DNA of 37,786 nt, taken from positions 133,579 to 171,364 of the forward strand of contig JAOARD010000047.1 in assembly GCA_025210735.1 (NCBI GenBank), given 5' to 3'. The stretch is from Bacteroidales bacterium (GTDB lineage: Bacteria; Bacteroidota; Bacteroidia; Bacteroidales; UBA6680). The notes under the pieces were generated by a model that had not been told where the DNA came from, searched no databases, and saw only the letters and a program-made list of their open reading frames with translations. The position numbers and the translations under genes were made by a program. Of the stretch, positions 15,912 to 24,226 are shown in pieces (the first letter of the stretch is position 1; each line of letters starts with the position of its first letter).

Positions 15912-16646
15912 ATGAGCAAGGATTTCCTGTTTGGTATCAGAGCCGTTATTGAAGCAATACGCTCAGATAAAGAGATTGATAAGATATTAATTAAGAAAGG
16001 TCTGCAAGGTGAGCTTATTGCAGAGTTATTAGAAGAGGTTAAGGCTCTGCAGATACCTGTTCAGTATGTTCCTGTTGAGAGAATAAACAGGGTTACACGT
16101 AAAAACCATCAGGGAGTAGTTGCTTTTATATCTCCTGTAAGTTTTCATAACCCGGAAGATGTTATACCAATGCTGTATGAGGATGGTAAAACTCCTCTTA
16201 TAATGGTACTTGACAAGGTTTCTGATGTTAGAAACTTTGGTGCAATTACGCGTTCAGCAGAGTGTGCTGGTGTTGATGCTATAATAATACCAGAAAAAGG
16301 TGCTGCACAGATAAATGCTGATGCTGTAAAAACATCGGCTGGTGCACTACATCACATTAAGGTTTGCAGAACTAACAATTTGAACAAGACTCTTCGTTTT
16401 CTTAAAGATTCGGGCATACAGCTTGTTGCTGCAACAGAAAAAGCTACAGACAATTACTATAATACAGATATGGTTGTGCCTACAGCTATAATTATGGGAT
16501 CTGAGGAGTCTGGAATTTCATCAGATATATTAAGAATAACTGACAAAATGGTTAAAATACCGATATACGGAAACATTGAATCACTCAATGTATCGGCAGC
16601 AGCATCGGTACTTATTTACGAAGCAGTAAGACAACGTAACATATAA
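15912..16646 (+). CDS. rlmB: SpoU/TrmH-family 23S rRNA 2'-O-methyltransferase
   Basis: A 244-residue protein. Residues 4-78 are the L30e-like substrate-binding domain (FLFGIRAVIEAIRSDKEIDK, and HQGVVAFI at 66-73). Residues 95-240 are the knotted SPOUT methylase: motif 1 DKVSDVRNFGAITRSAECAG at 101-120 with Asn108 and catalytic Arg114, motif 2 IMGSEESGIS at 194-203, and motif 3 with IPIYGNIESLNVSAAAS at 217-233. RlmB methylates the ribose of G2251 in E. coli 23S rRNA; the family contains close paralogues, so the exact target is inferred. The gene has its own well-formed promoter and a terminator directly after the stop. Confidence 0.92.
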   Translation: MSKDFLFGIRAVIEAIRSDKEIDKILIKKGLQGELIAELLEEVKALQIPVQYVPVERINRVTRKNHQGVVAFISPVSFHNPEDVIPMLYEDGKTPLIMVLDKVSDVRNFGAITRSAECAGVDAIIIPEKGAAQINADAVKTSAGALHHIKVCRTNNLNKTLRFLKDSGIQLVAATEKATDNYYNTDMVVPTAIIMGSEESGISSDILRITDKMVKIPIYGNIESLNVSAAASVLIYEAVRQRNI

Positions 16647-16650
16647 AAAA

Positions 16651-16671
16651 AAGCGACCTTGAGTCGCTTTT
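16651..16671. terminator. Bidirectional terminator after rlmB
   Basis: AAAGCGAC (16651-16658) / GTCGCTTT (16664-16671) with loop CTTGA; A-run on the left and T-run on the right, so it can stop rlmB and the convergent gene ending at 16675. Confidence 0.9.
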
Positions 16672-16674
16672 TCT

Positions 16675-17208
16675 TTATGATTTTGGTTTCAATATCCTGT
16701 ATACAATATGTACCCTATCCTTCATAAAATACTTATTGTAGATATAAAAGTCCTTGTTTACATAGTTTCCATCATAATATAGTTCAGAACCGGAAAGTGG
16801 TTCGTCTCTGTAGAATCCGGGAAAACCATTCTGCGCATCAACAGAAAAAGAGTAACTATCATCATCGTTAAGGTTTATCAACACATAAAATGAGTCCTCA
16901 TAATCAAATGGTGTTAACACATATCCTCTCTCAAGTGTAGGATTAATTTTGGTATGTTGAAATGCAGCTACTCTACCATTTATTACTACCGATCCGTTTT
17001 TAAGATCAATTGTATGATTATTGCCATCGCGTAATACAACAGCTACCTCTTTCTCAGCTTTCTCGTTCTGGTATATCTTAACAGCAACCTTCACAATAGA
17101 AGGGTCTGTAATAACCATATCACTTAATATTGATTTCTTACATGAGGTTATAAACATAACCGCAGATATCAATATTAATAATGTAGATATTCTCTTTAAT
17201 TTATTCAT
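16675..17208 (-). CDS. Hypothetical lipoprotein
   Basis: With the start at 17208 the product has 177 residues, beginning MNKLKRISTLLILISAVMF and a lipobox ITSC (Cys23). An ATG three codons earlier (17217) is equally possible. The mature protein alternates short strands (VKVAVKIYQNEKAEKEVAVVL, SVVINGRVAAFQ, YVLTPF, FYVLINLND) and looks like a beta-sandwich, a form common in Bacteroidota surface lipoproteins. I know no family. On the minus strand, TTATTTTG at 17253-17246 is one base off the -7 consensus and has a TTG 20 bases further upstream, giving a plausible promoter with a short leader. It converges on rlmB and is divergent from proC. Confidence 0.65.
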   Translation of the reverse strand: MNKLKRISTLLILISAVMFITSCKKSILSDMVITDPSIVKVAVKIYQNEKAEKEVAVVLRDGNNHTIDLKNGSVVINGRVAAFQHTKINPTLERGYVLTPFDYEDSFYVLINLNDDDSYSFSVDAQNGFPGFYRDEPLSGSELYYDGNYVNKDFYIYNKYFMKDRVHIVYRILKPKS

Positions 17209-17441
17209 TGTTCTCATAGTTAAGGTTAAAAAATATAGGCTCTTACAAAATAACAATTAATTATGTTATCCTACAATTATTAATTAAATCAACTGAAAAT
17301 ATCAATTTACATGCCAAAAAATATTTCTTATCAATAGTAAACATCTATACATAATATATACTGTACTTATAATCTGCAATAATAATTTATCATATAAAAA
17401 TGATGTTACTTTGTATCTGAATATTTATAAAGAGAGTAACA

Positions 17442-18248
17442 ATGATAAATAAAAAGATTGCAATTATAGGTGCCGGAAACCTTGGTTCATCAATTGCACG
17501 CGGAATGGTTACAAAAGGGATTATAGATCCTGAAAATCTTACAATAACAAATATTAGTACCGATCTGCTTACTGGTTTAAAGGATGAGTTAGGTGTTAAT
17601 ATAACAACCGATAACCACAGCGCAATTAAGGAGTCTGATATTGTTTTTATTGCAGTAAAACCATATGTTGCAATAGATCTGATAAATAGTCTTAAAGAGA
17701 GTTTTGTAAAAGGAAAACATGTTATTGCATCGGTGGTTTCAGGTATTAAACTTAAAGAGATTGAGGATATATTACCTGATATACCAGTTGTACGTGTAAT
17801 GCCAAATACTGCACTTTCTGTGTGCCAGAGTATGACTGCCATTTCGGTTTCAGAAAAATCTGCTGAGTACGAGGGTGTAATGAAAGAAATTTTCGACCAG
17901 TTAGGCGAATCGTTTGTTGTTCCGGAGTCGCAAATGCCGGCAGCAACAGTTCTTGCATCGTGTGGTATTGCTTTTGCATTAAGATTTATGCGCGCAACGG
18001 CACAGGCAGGTATTGAGATTGGTTTCTCTTCTGCTCTATCGCACAAAATTGCAGCACAGATAATGCAGGGAGCCGCAGAACTTATAAAGAGTAACGGAAC
18101 ACACCCAGAAGAGGAGATTGACAGAGTAACTACACCTATGGGCGTTACAATATCAAGTCTTAACTCTATGGAGCATGAAGGTTTTAGTGCATCGTTAGTT
18201 CATGGTGTAAATGCCGGATTTAAGAAGATAAAAGAGACTGAAAGCTAA
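17442..18248 (+). CDS. proC: Pyrroline-5-carboxylate reductase
   Basis: A 268-residue protein of normal family length. The N-terminal Rossmann fold shows IAIIGAGNLGSSIARGM (6-22) for NAD(P)H binding, then VFIAVKPYV and VRVMPNTALSV. The helical C-terminal dimerisation domain ends with the family signature, here TTPMGVTISSLNSMEHEGFS; the usual TPGGxT is TPMGVT. The enzyme reduces 1-pyrroline-5-carboxylate to proline, the last step of proline synthesis. No other proline gene is nearby. A near-consensus -7 box (TTACTTTG, 17406-17413) lies 28 bases before the ATG, and a bidirectional terminator follows. Confidence 0.93.
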   Translation: MINKKIAIIGAGNLGSSIARGMVTKGIIDPENLTITNISTDLLTGLKDELGVNITTDNHSAIKESDIVFIAVKPYVAIDLINSLKESFVKGKHVIASVVSGIKLKEIEDILPDIPVVRVMPNTALSVCQSMTAISVSEKSAEYEGVMKEIFDQLGESFVVPESQMPAATVLASCGIAFALRFMRATAQAGIEIGFSSALSHKIAAQIMQGAAELIKSNGTHPEEEIDRVTTPMGVTISSLNSMEHEGFSASLVHGVNAGFKKIKETES

Positions 18249-18270
18249 CAGTAACAACAACAATAATAAT

Positions 18271-18308
18271 AAAAGGCTGTAAGAAACATTATGTTCTAAC
18301 AGCCTTTT
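18271..18308. terminator. Bidirectional terminator between proC and the M64 peptidase gene
   Basis: AAAAGGCTGT (18271-18280) pairs with ACAGCCTTTT (18299-18308); the T-run continues on the plus strand and an A-rich stretch precedes it on the left. Confidence 0.85.
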
Positions 18309-18335
18309 TTTGCATTATACTCTTAATAATTGGTG

Positions 18336-19619
18336 TTACTCTTTATCTGTATTTGTATAACTCATTATGGTTTCTCTTATGGCCTTCTGGCAAACCGGAC
18401 AGAATCCTTTTGCACTATGACTCTTCATTATACAGTTATGGTAAGGTCTGTACATTCCTTTTGCTGAGTATCCTGCTCCTTCAAATACACCAACACAATC
18501 TCTGTACTTATTAACATCAGGTGTTGGTACCGGAACATCAACATCAATCATGCTTTTCCATTTACTCTCAAAGTTTATCATGTTAGTTATATTTGCCTGC
18601 CATGGCTCATATTTATCGCTAAAAAAGTCATCATACGCAACCACAGAGTTGTAATACTCATCAGCCAATCCTGCAACAGAGTGTCCCATCTCATGCACCA
18701 ATACAAATCCTGATGCACCATGATCTGCAACTGTAATTGCATAGTGGTTATATATTCCTCCACCGCCATAAATACTTGTATTGGCTAATACAATCCAACC
18801 ATCGCCCGGAACGTGAGCACCAACATAGCCCATACGCCAATAATCATATGTTCCAACATATCTGTCAACACCAAACAGGCTAAATTGTGTTCCAAGCTCA
18901 GTATTTTTATATTGTTCTATATGTGGCTGATCAATACCAGAATCAATTGATGGAGCAAACACAAGCCAGATATTTATATAATCTTTAAGCCCTTTAAAAG
19001 GTTCTGTCTTAAAAATATACTCAACCTGTTTTTTTGCATCCTTTATAAACTTATCTCTCTCATCAGCAATATAACCATCGGCCATAATTACAAGATCATA
19101 TGCCTCTCTGTAATCTCTGGTTCCGTGAATACGTTCAGACCACAAACTCTCTTTAAAATCGGTATGTTTTGTCTTAGCAGGATCAAAAACATCACTATCA
19201 AGCAATGTAAATCTGCCAAGGCTATCTCTGTGTTCTATATCTATCTTTACACTCTTTTCAGGGAATGGCACATTAATACTCTCCTGAAAATCGCCAGACT
19301 TTATTTTACCCTGTTCTGTTGTTATATACTCCTCAAACAGTGTACAGAATCCTTTTGAATATACCACCTTATCGGTATTAATATCTCTTATTACAATACG
19401 ATATTCGCCCAACTCGCTATCTCGATAGTGCGATCTTCTGGGGCCGGAATAATACGGATCTTTAACATACGTTCGTTGTGCTATCTGTTGCTTGTTAATA
19501 TCTCCTCTAAAGAGCATATTAACCCTTAAGCCATTATCTGTAAAATAGCTATAATAGTCCTGTCCTGAGATATTAACCGATGCCAAAAGCAGCATTAATG
19601 CCAATAATATTCTAATCAT
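18336..19619 (-). CDS. Secreted M64-family (IgA peptidase-like) metallopeptidase
   Basis: A 427-residue protein with a signal peptide (MIRILLALMLLLASVNISGQ). The N-terminal 170 residues form a beta domain of the type preceding M64 peptidases. The catalytic domain begins near YDLVIMADGYIADERDKF and contains the zinc motif HEMGHSVAGLADEY at 309-322: His309, Glu310, His313 and Asp320, the HExxHxxxxxxD pattern of the family. The late CPVC pair (FCPVCQK) and nearby Cys residues may form disulfides or a metal site. M64 was named from an IgA-cleaving enzyme of Clostridium ramosum, but most Bacteroidales members have unknown targets. It sits alone between a shared terminator and the transporter gene at 19735, which is on the same strand upstream. 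Confidence 0.9.
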   Translation of the reverse strand: MIRILLALMLLLASVNISGQDYYSYFTDNGLRVNMLFRGDINKQQIAQRTYVKDPYYSGPRRSHYRDSELGEYRIVIRDINTDKVVYSKGFCTLFEEYITTEQGKIKSGDFQESINVPFPEKSVKIDIEHRDSLGRFTLLDSDVFDPAKTKHTDFKESLWSERIHGTRDYREAYDLVIMADGYIADERDKFIKDAKKQVEYIFKTEPFKGLKDYINIWLVFAPSIDSGIDQPHIEQYKNTELGTQFSLFGVDRYVGTYDYWRMGYVGAHVPGDGWIVLANTSIYGGGGIYNHYAITVADHGASGFVLVHEMGHSVAGLADEYYNSVVAYDDFFSDKYEPWQANITNMINFESKWKSMIDVDVPVPTPDVNKYRDCVGVFEGAGYSAKGMYRPYHNCIMKSHSAKGFCPVCQKAIRETIMSYTNTDKE

Positions 19620-19734
19620 ATCTGTTAAACCTTTCTGAATTTGCTTTTATTTGCCATAATAGATAAACACAAGTGATAGTTTTCTTATGCTCCTATCTAT
19701 AATAACAAGTTAATAATGTGGTTTATTATCATAT

Positions 19735-21960
19735 CTATTCAATAACTTTTTGCGAATGAGAGTTTACAAACAGTATGTTTCCTAACGATTCGTACCCTGT
19801 AAACACCTCTGTTCCGCTATGCTTAACAATCTCTGTTCTAAAACCTACAAGTACCATACCGGCTTCAGACGATCTCTCATTTATTATAGATCTGGACGAT
19901 ACATTCTCATTCTGTTCAATAATCTCAATATTTGATGTTGTAATAGGTAATCGTCCGTTTGTTACCAATTCATTTAACGACTGTTTTGTCTGCACCGATT
20001 CACCCTCTTTACATATCTCGAATATACGTATTGCACTACGTTTCCAGTCCGGATGTCCCAATATTATAAAGCTTAATAGTATAAGCAGGTTAGCATTATC
20101 TGTATCATAAGATTTTATCCAGACATGTATCTCTTTCGTGTAATCTATCTCTGAGCCATCTGTTGATAATACACATATATCAAAATCGCCTGCATTTACC
20201 AGTGGTATGTTCTCTACAATACGTCTGCTCATAGTAGCATCGTTATTAACAAGCTCAAAAAGCATCATATTATTAGGCATTCCGGCAATACCAGGTATCT
20301 GTAGTGCCTGCGATATTGCAGCTGTGTAGGATGGCGATATTATAGTATCAATATAAACATGATTATCAACCTTATTAAATGAGGTTATCAGCTCATTAAG
20401 CTGTTGGTTAGCCTCATCGGTTGTAGATTTTGAATAATATCCGTTAATGTAGTGCAGATATGTACCAAATCCATATTTAAACGATATCCAGTTTAACATA
20501 TTAACTGCATGGTTAACATCACCCTTACTTTCTGATACACAAACGGCACTTGGTCTCCACTCCTTTCCTATGTTCTTACTATTGCTCTTGTTTCCCTGAA
20601 GATATACCCTGATATCTCTGCTCAACTGAAATATTGCATTCAGGAATATTGATTCAAATCCTTTACGCGACTTGTGATAACTTTTCAGATAGAAATATAT
20701 TATAATCATAACCACAAATGCCATAAGGGCATAAAATGTATCTATCTTAAACATTACCCACAACGATACCACAAACCCTACCAGAGATATATACCACCTT
20801 GATTTAAACGATGGCCTGTATGATGGTGATGACCCAAAGTGGTTAAGAAACGATATCAGACACAAAGAGCCATAGGTTACCATAAAGAACATTGATATAA
20901 CCAGAGCTACGCTGTTTACATTACCCATTGCCACAAAAACAAAAGCAATAATACAGGTTATTACAGAGGCATTATATGGTTCATTATCCTTTTTACGTGA
21001 CCTCTTAATCCATCTGTTCATTTTTGCAGTAGGAAAAGCCATATCCATAGCAAGAGCTTGTAAAGTTCGCGGTGCTACCATAAACGATCCTATAGCAGAC
21101 GATATTGTTGATGCTGCAAGTCCGATTGGTATGATTATCCAGCCTCCAATGGCAATATCGCCCATAACCAACTGACGGTTAAGCAGGCTGTCAACATCGG
21201 CCGAAGTGGTAAGTTTATAAGCAATAAAACAGTATATAATAAGACCCGATATAGTGGCTGCAACAGTTCCTATAGGAATTGATTTTGATGGGTTCTTAAG
21301 ATCGCCCGACAGACCTACTCCGGCGGTCATTCCTGTAAAAGCCGGAAATATTATTGCAAATACATAAAAAAACTGCTTCCCGTTTCTGAATTGGTCTGTA
21401 AAAATATTGGTTGAGTTATACTCTGCGTAGTCTGTTGTACCAAACATAAACAGCGCAAGCGATACAAATAGTATTACAACAACTATATACAGAGCCTTTA
21501 CTCCAACATTTGCTCCTTTGCGCAATATAAGTAACGACAGTAATGCCATTGATGGTATACTTATAACCTGACGCGGAAGATCAACATCATACTTCTCTTT
21601 TATTAATGTAAAAAGAGGTTCAAATGACTCCGTAAAGGCAATAACATAAAAGGCAACACTAATTGCCTGCGAAAGAAAAAGAGCAACTCCAATTGTAGCG
21701 CCAATGTTTAATCCGAATGAGCGGGAAATAATAAAGTACTCACCTCCACCCTCTACACGTTTATTGGTTGCAAGTTCAGATATTGCCAATGCTGTAGGTA
21801 TAGTAACAAGGTGCCCAAGCAGAATAATAAATATAACACCCCAGAAACCAACAGTTCCCACGGCAAATCCAAAACGTAGAAAGAGGATTGCACCAAGAAT
21901 TGTTGATATTGCAGTAAAGAAAACCGGTGCCGTTCCAAACTTGTTAGCGCTCATTCCCAT
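19735..21960 (-). CDS. APC-superfamily transporter resembling SLC12 cation-chloride cotransporters
   Basis: A 741-residue membrane protein. Residues 10 to about 430 hold some 12 transmembrane helices, beginning with FGTAPVFFTAISTILGAILF and FLRFGFAVG, where helix 1 has the broken GAILFLR pattern of this superfamily. Another conserved region is FAIIFPAFTGMTAGVGLSGDL. The C-terminal 300 residues are soluble and cytoplasmic, matching the size of the SLC12 regulatory domain. SLC12 proteins move Na+, K+ and Cl- together; bacterial relatives are sometimes called amino acid permeases, and the substrate is not certain. The gene is divergent from a mechanosensitive channel gene across 147 bases, suggesting a shared role in ion and volume balance. 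ATG at 21954 is an alternative start. Confidence 0.82.
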   Translation of the reverse strand: MGMSANKFGTAPVFFTAISTILGAILFLRFGFAVGTVGFWGVIFIILLGHLVTIPTALAISELATNKRVEGGGEYFIISRSFGLNIGATIGVALFLSQAISVAFYVIAFTESFEPLFTLIKEKYDVDLPRQVISIPSMALLSLLILRKGANVGVKALYIVVVILFVSLALFMFGTTDYAEYNSTNIFTDQFRNGKQFFYVFAIIFPAFTGMTAGVGLSGDLKNPSKSIPIGTVAATISGLIIYCFIAYKLTTSADVDSLLNRQLVMGDIAIGGWIIIPIGLAASTISSAIGSFMVAPRTLQALAMDMAFPTAKMNRWIKRSRKKDNEPYNASVITCIIAFVFVAMGNVNSVALVISMFFMVTYGSLCLISFLNHFGSSPSYRPSFKSRWYISLVGFVVSLWVMFKIDTFYALMAFVVMIIIYFYLKSYHKSRKGFESIFLNAIFQLSRDIRVYLQGNKSNSKNIGKEWRPSAVCVSESKGDVNHAVNMLNWISFKYGFGTYLHYINGYYSKSTTDEANQQLNELITSFNKVDNHVYIDTIISPSYTAAISQALQIPGIAGMPNNMMLFELVNNDATMSRRIVENIPLVNAGDFDICVLSTDGSEIDYTKEIHVWIKSYDTDNANLLILLSFIILGHPDWKRSAIRIFEICKEGESVQTKQSLNELVTNGRLPITTSNIEIIEQNENVSSRSIINERSSEAGMVLVGFRTEIVKHSGTEVFTGYESLGNILFVNSHSQKVIE

Positions 21961-22070
21961 AAACAGATCTTTTAGGTTATTAACAATAATACCGGCTTTA
22001 AGTTAATATATTTTATAGTGAGCTAAAAGAATGCAAAACTTATTAATACCATTTTTAATCAAATAATACA

Positions 22071-22078
22071 TATTTTTG
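22071..22078 (+). promoter_or_regulatory. Possible -7 box (TATTTTTG) of the channel/patatin operon
   Basis: TATTTTTG matches TAnnTTTG and lies 30 bases before the ATG at 22108. No -33 TTG is seen at normal spacing, and the sequence is AT-rich, so chance is possible. Confidence 0.4.
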
Positions 22079-22107
22079 TTATATCACAAACAATAAAAAA
22101 CAATTCT

Positions 22108-23349
22108 ATGAACAGTAACATTTTAGAATGGCTCGAAGGGGTTATAAAATGGGCAAACATCTCAGAAACATACATACCTTTTACAAGAACAGCTATTATT
22201 ATAGTTTTTATTGCTCTTATTGCATGGTTAAGCGATACAATATCTAAGAAGCTTCTTTTAAAGGTTATAAGAAGAATAGTATCAAGAACCAAAAATACAT
22301 GGGACGATACCCTGCTAAACAAGAAAGTGTTTAACAGATTGGCACACCTTGCTCCAATTTTTGTGATTTATTACTTTACTCACATTCTGCTTTCAGAGAG
22401 TTTTCCGGATACTGCTAACACAATACAGAACATTCTTGAGATTACAGGAATTATTATTGTTACTCTGGTTATAAACTCTGTAATTGATGTAGCAGGAGAT
22501 ATTGCTGAGAGTTATTCAGTATCGCAAAAAAAACCTATAAAAGGTTATCTGCAATTAGCCAAGATATTTGTCTATTTTATAGCTATACTGTTTGCAATAT
22601 CAATTGGATTCGATAAATCTATAGGTAAATTACTAACCGGATTAGGTGCTATGGCAGCGGTGCTTCTGTTGGTGTTTAAAGATACACTGTTAGGGTTAAC
22701 TGCATCTGTTCAGTTATCATCAAACAACATGGTTAAAATTGGCGATTGGATAAGTATGCCATCGCACAATGCAGATGGTACTGTACTTGATATTACACTA
22801 AATACCGTTAAGGTACAAAACTGGGATATGACAATAAGTACAATACCTACATATGCTCTTATATCAAACTCTTTCCAGAACTGGGTTGGTATGGAAGAGA
22901 GTGGCGGAAGGCGAATTAAGCGTGCCATTAATATTGATATGAACAGTATTGTTTTCTGTTCGTCAGATATTATTGATGATATCAAATCTAAGATTACAAA
23001 ATGCGAGTTTATTAACAATCTGGATACACCTGATAACCCTATAGATACAGAGAGTACAACAAATAATCATACAAATATTGGTCTGTTCAGAAAGTATCTT
23101 GAATCGTTTCTTGACAGACACCCTATGATTAATGAGGATATGACCTTTCTTGTTAGACAGTTAAAACCTACAGAGAGAGGTATGCCAATAGAGATATATG
23201 TATTTAGTAAAGATCAGCGTTGGGCTCAATATGAGGCAATACAGGCCGATATTTTTGATCATATTATTGCTGTTCTTCCTCTGTTTAAATTAAGAGTATT
23301 CCAAAACCCTACCGGATATGACATCGAAAAACTTACCTCAGGAAAATAG
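22108..23349 (+). CDS. MscS-family mechanosensitive channel, YbdG-like
   Basis: A 413-residue protein, the same length as E. coli YbdG. Transmembrane segments lie near 27-43, 78-96, 108-130, 148-166 and the pore-lining helix near 174-200 (LLTGLGAMAAVLLLVFKDTL, then LLGLTASVQL). The beta domain follows with MVKIGDWISM (208-217), an aromatic-less variant of the usual G-D-x-I/V turn, then GTVLDITLNTVKVQNWDMT and IPTYALISNSFQNW, as in MscS. It opens under membrane tension and releases small solutes. Its 3' end overlaps the patatin gene by 32 bases in another frame, which implies translational coupling in one operon. The SLC12-like transporter gene is divergent. Confidence 0.9.
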   Translation: MNSNILEWLEGVIKWANISETYIPFTRTAIIIVFIALIAWLSDTISKKLLLKVIRRIVSRTKNTWDDTLLNKKVFNRLAHLAPIFVIYYFTHILLSESFPDTANTIQNILEITGIIIVTLVINSVIDVAGDIAESYSVSQKKPIKGYLQLAKIFVYFIAILFAISIGFDKSIGKLLTGLGAMAAVLLLVFKDTLLGLTASVQLSSNNMVKIGDWISMPSHNADGTVLDITLNTVKVQNWDMTISTIPTYALISNSFQNWVGMEESGGRRIKRAINIDMNSIVFCSSDIIDDIKSKITKCEFINNLDTPDNPIDTESTTNNHTNIGLFRKYLESFLDRHPMINEDMTFLVRQLKPTERGMPIEIYVFSKDQRWAQYEAIQADIFDHIIAVLPLFKLRVFQNPTGYDIEKLTSGK

Positions 23350-24226
23350 TAAAAACAAAGATATAGCTCTTGTTCTTTCAAGCGGAGGAGCAAGAGGCAT
23401 TGCCCATATTGGCGTTATTGAGGAACTTGAAAAATTAGGATACAACATTACAAGTGTTGCCGGAACATCAATAGGATCGGTAATTGGAGCATTTTATGCC
23501 TGCAACGAGTTAGACACCTACAAAGAGTGGTTATTTGATCTCTCTAAAAAGGATATACTTATGCTTATGGATTTTACATTTGACTCCAGAGGCTTTATTA
23601 ACGGACGTAGGTTGTTCAGAGAGTTAAAAAGGATTATTCCTGACAGAGATATTGAGGATCTGAATATCCCTTACTCTGCCATAGCTACCGATATTATGAA
23701 CAGAAGAGAGGTTGTTATTGATTCCGGAAGTATGTATGACGCCATAAGAGCCTCAATAGCTATTCCGGGCATGCTTACACCACATATAAAAGGTAGTGCC
23801 GAACTATACGACGGAGGTTTGATTAATCCTATGCCTATAAATCGTCCGATACGCAAGAATGGTGAAAGAATTGTTGCTGTAGATCTTAACACATGGAATC
23901 CGGATTATAAACCAAAGAAGAAGGAGCCAAACAGCAGACTGCACAGCAGGTTAGATGGTTTTGTTAAAACATGGGAGAACTTTGCTGAGAACAAACTACG
24001 CAGAAAACGCAGCAATCAGAAGATTGGCATGTTGCGCCTTATGTCTGAGATGTTTGATCTTATGCAGGAGCAGATATCACACTATCATGTAAAAGAGACT
24101 CCTCCCGACCTGATAATTAAAATCCCAAGAAATGCATGTAGCACGCTCGATTTTCACAAATCGGCTGAGATGATTGAACTTGGACGGGAGAAGTTATATG
24201 AAGCGCTAAAAGAGTCTGACTTTTAG
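23318..24226 (+). CDS. Patatin-like phospholipase
   Basis: A 302-residue protein with the full patatin set: the oxyanion loop SSGGARGIAHIGV, the nucleophile Ser51 in GTSIGS, and Asp165 in DGG. The domain spans about 15-190; the C-terminus is a basic helical tail (KLRRKRSNQK). There is no signal peptide, so it should act on the inner leaflet of the cytoplasmic membrane. The ATG at 23318 lies 32 bases inside the channel gene, and few other starts fit before the GGARG loop, so the overlap is real. At its other end it overlaps the sigma-54 activator gene by 4 bases, tail to tail, with no terminator between them. Confidence 0.9.
   Translation: MTSKNLPQENSKNKDIALVLSSGGARGIAHIGVIEELEKLGYNITSVAGTSIGSVIGAFYACNELDTYKEWLFDLSKKDILMLMDFTFDSRGFINGRRLFRELKRIIPDRDIEDLNIPYSAIATDIMNRREVVIDSGSMYDAIRASIAIPGMLTPHIKGSAELYDGGLINPMPINRPIRKNGERIVAVDLNTWNPDYKPKKKEPNSRLHSRLDGFVKTWENFAENKLRRKRSNQKIGMLRLMSEMFDLMQEQISHYHVKETPPDLIIKIPRNACSTLDFHKSAEMIELGREKLYEALKESDF

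Noticed and set aside
17390..18046. A 218-codon open frame antisense to proC
   Set aside because: It is a mirror of proC codon use; it lacks family motifs and its own promoter, while proC is complete.
22710..23018. Open frame of 102 codons on the minus strand inside the channel gene
   Set aside because: It lies wholly within a well-supported gene and has no recognisable features.
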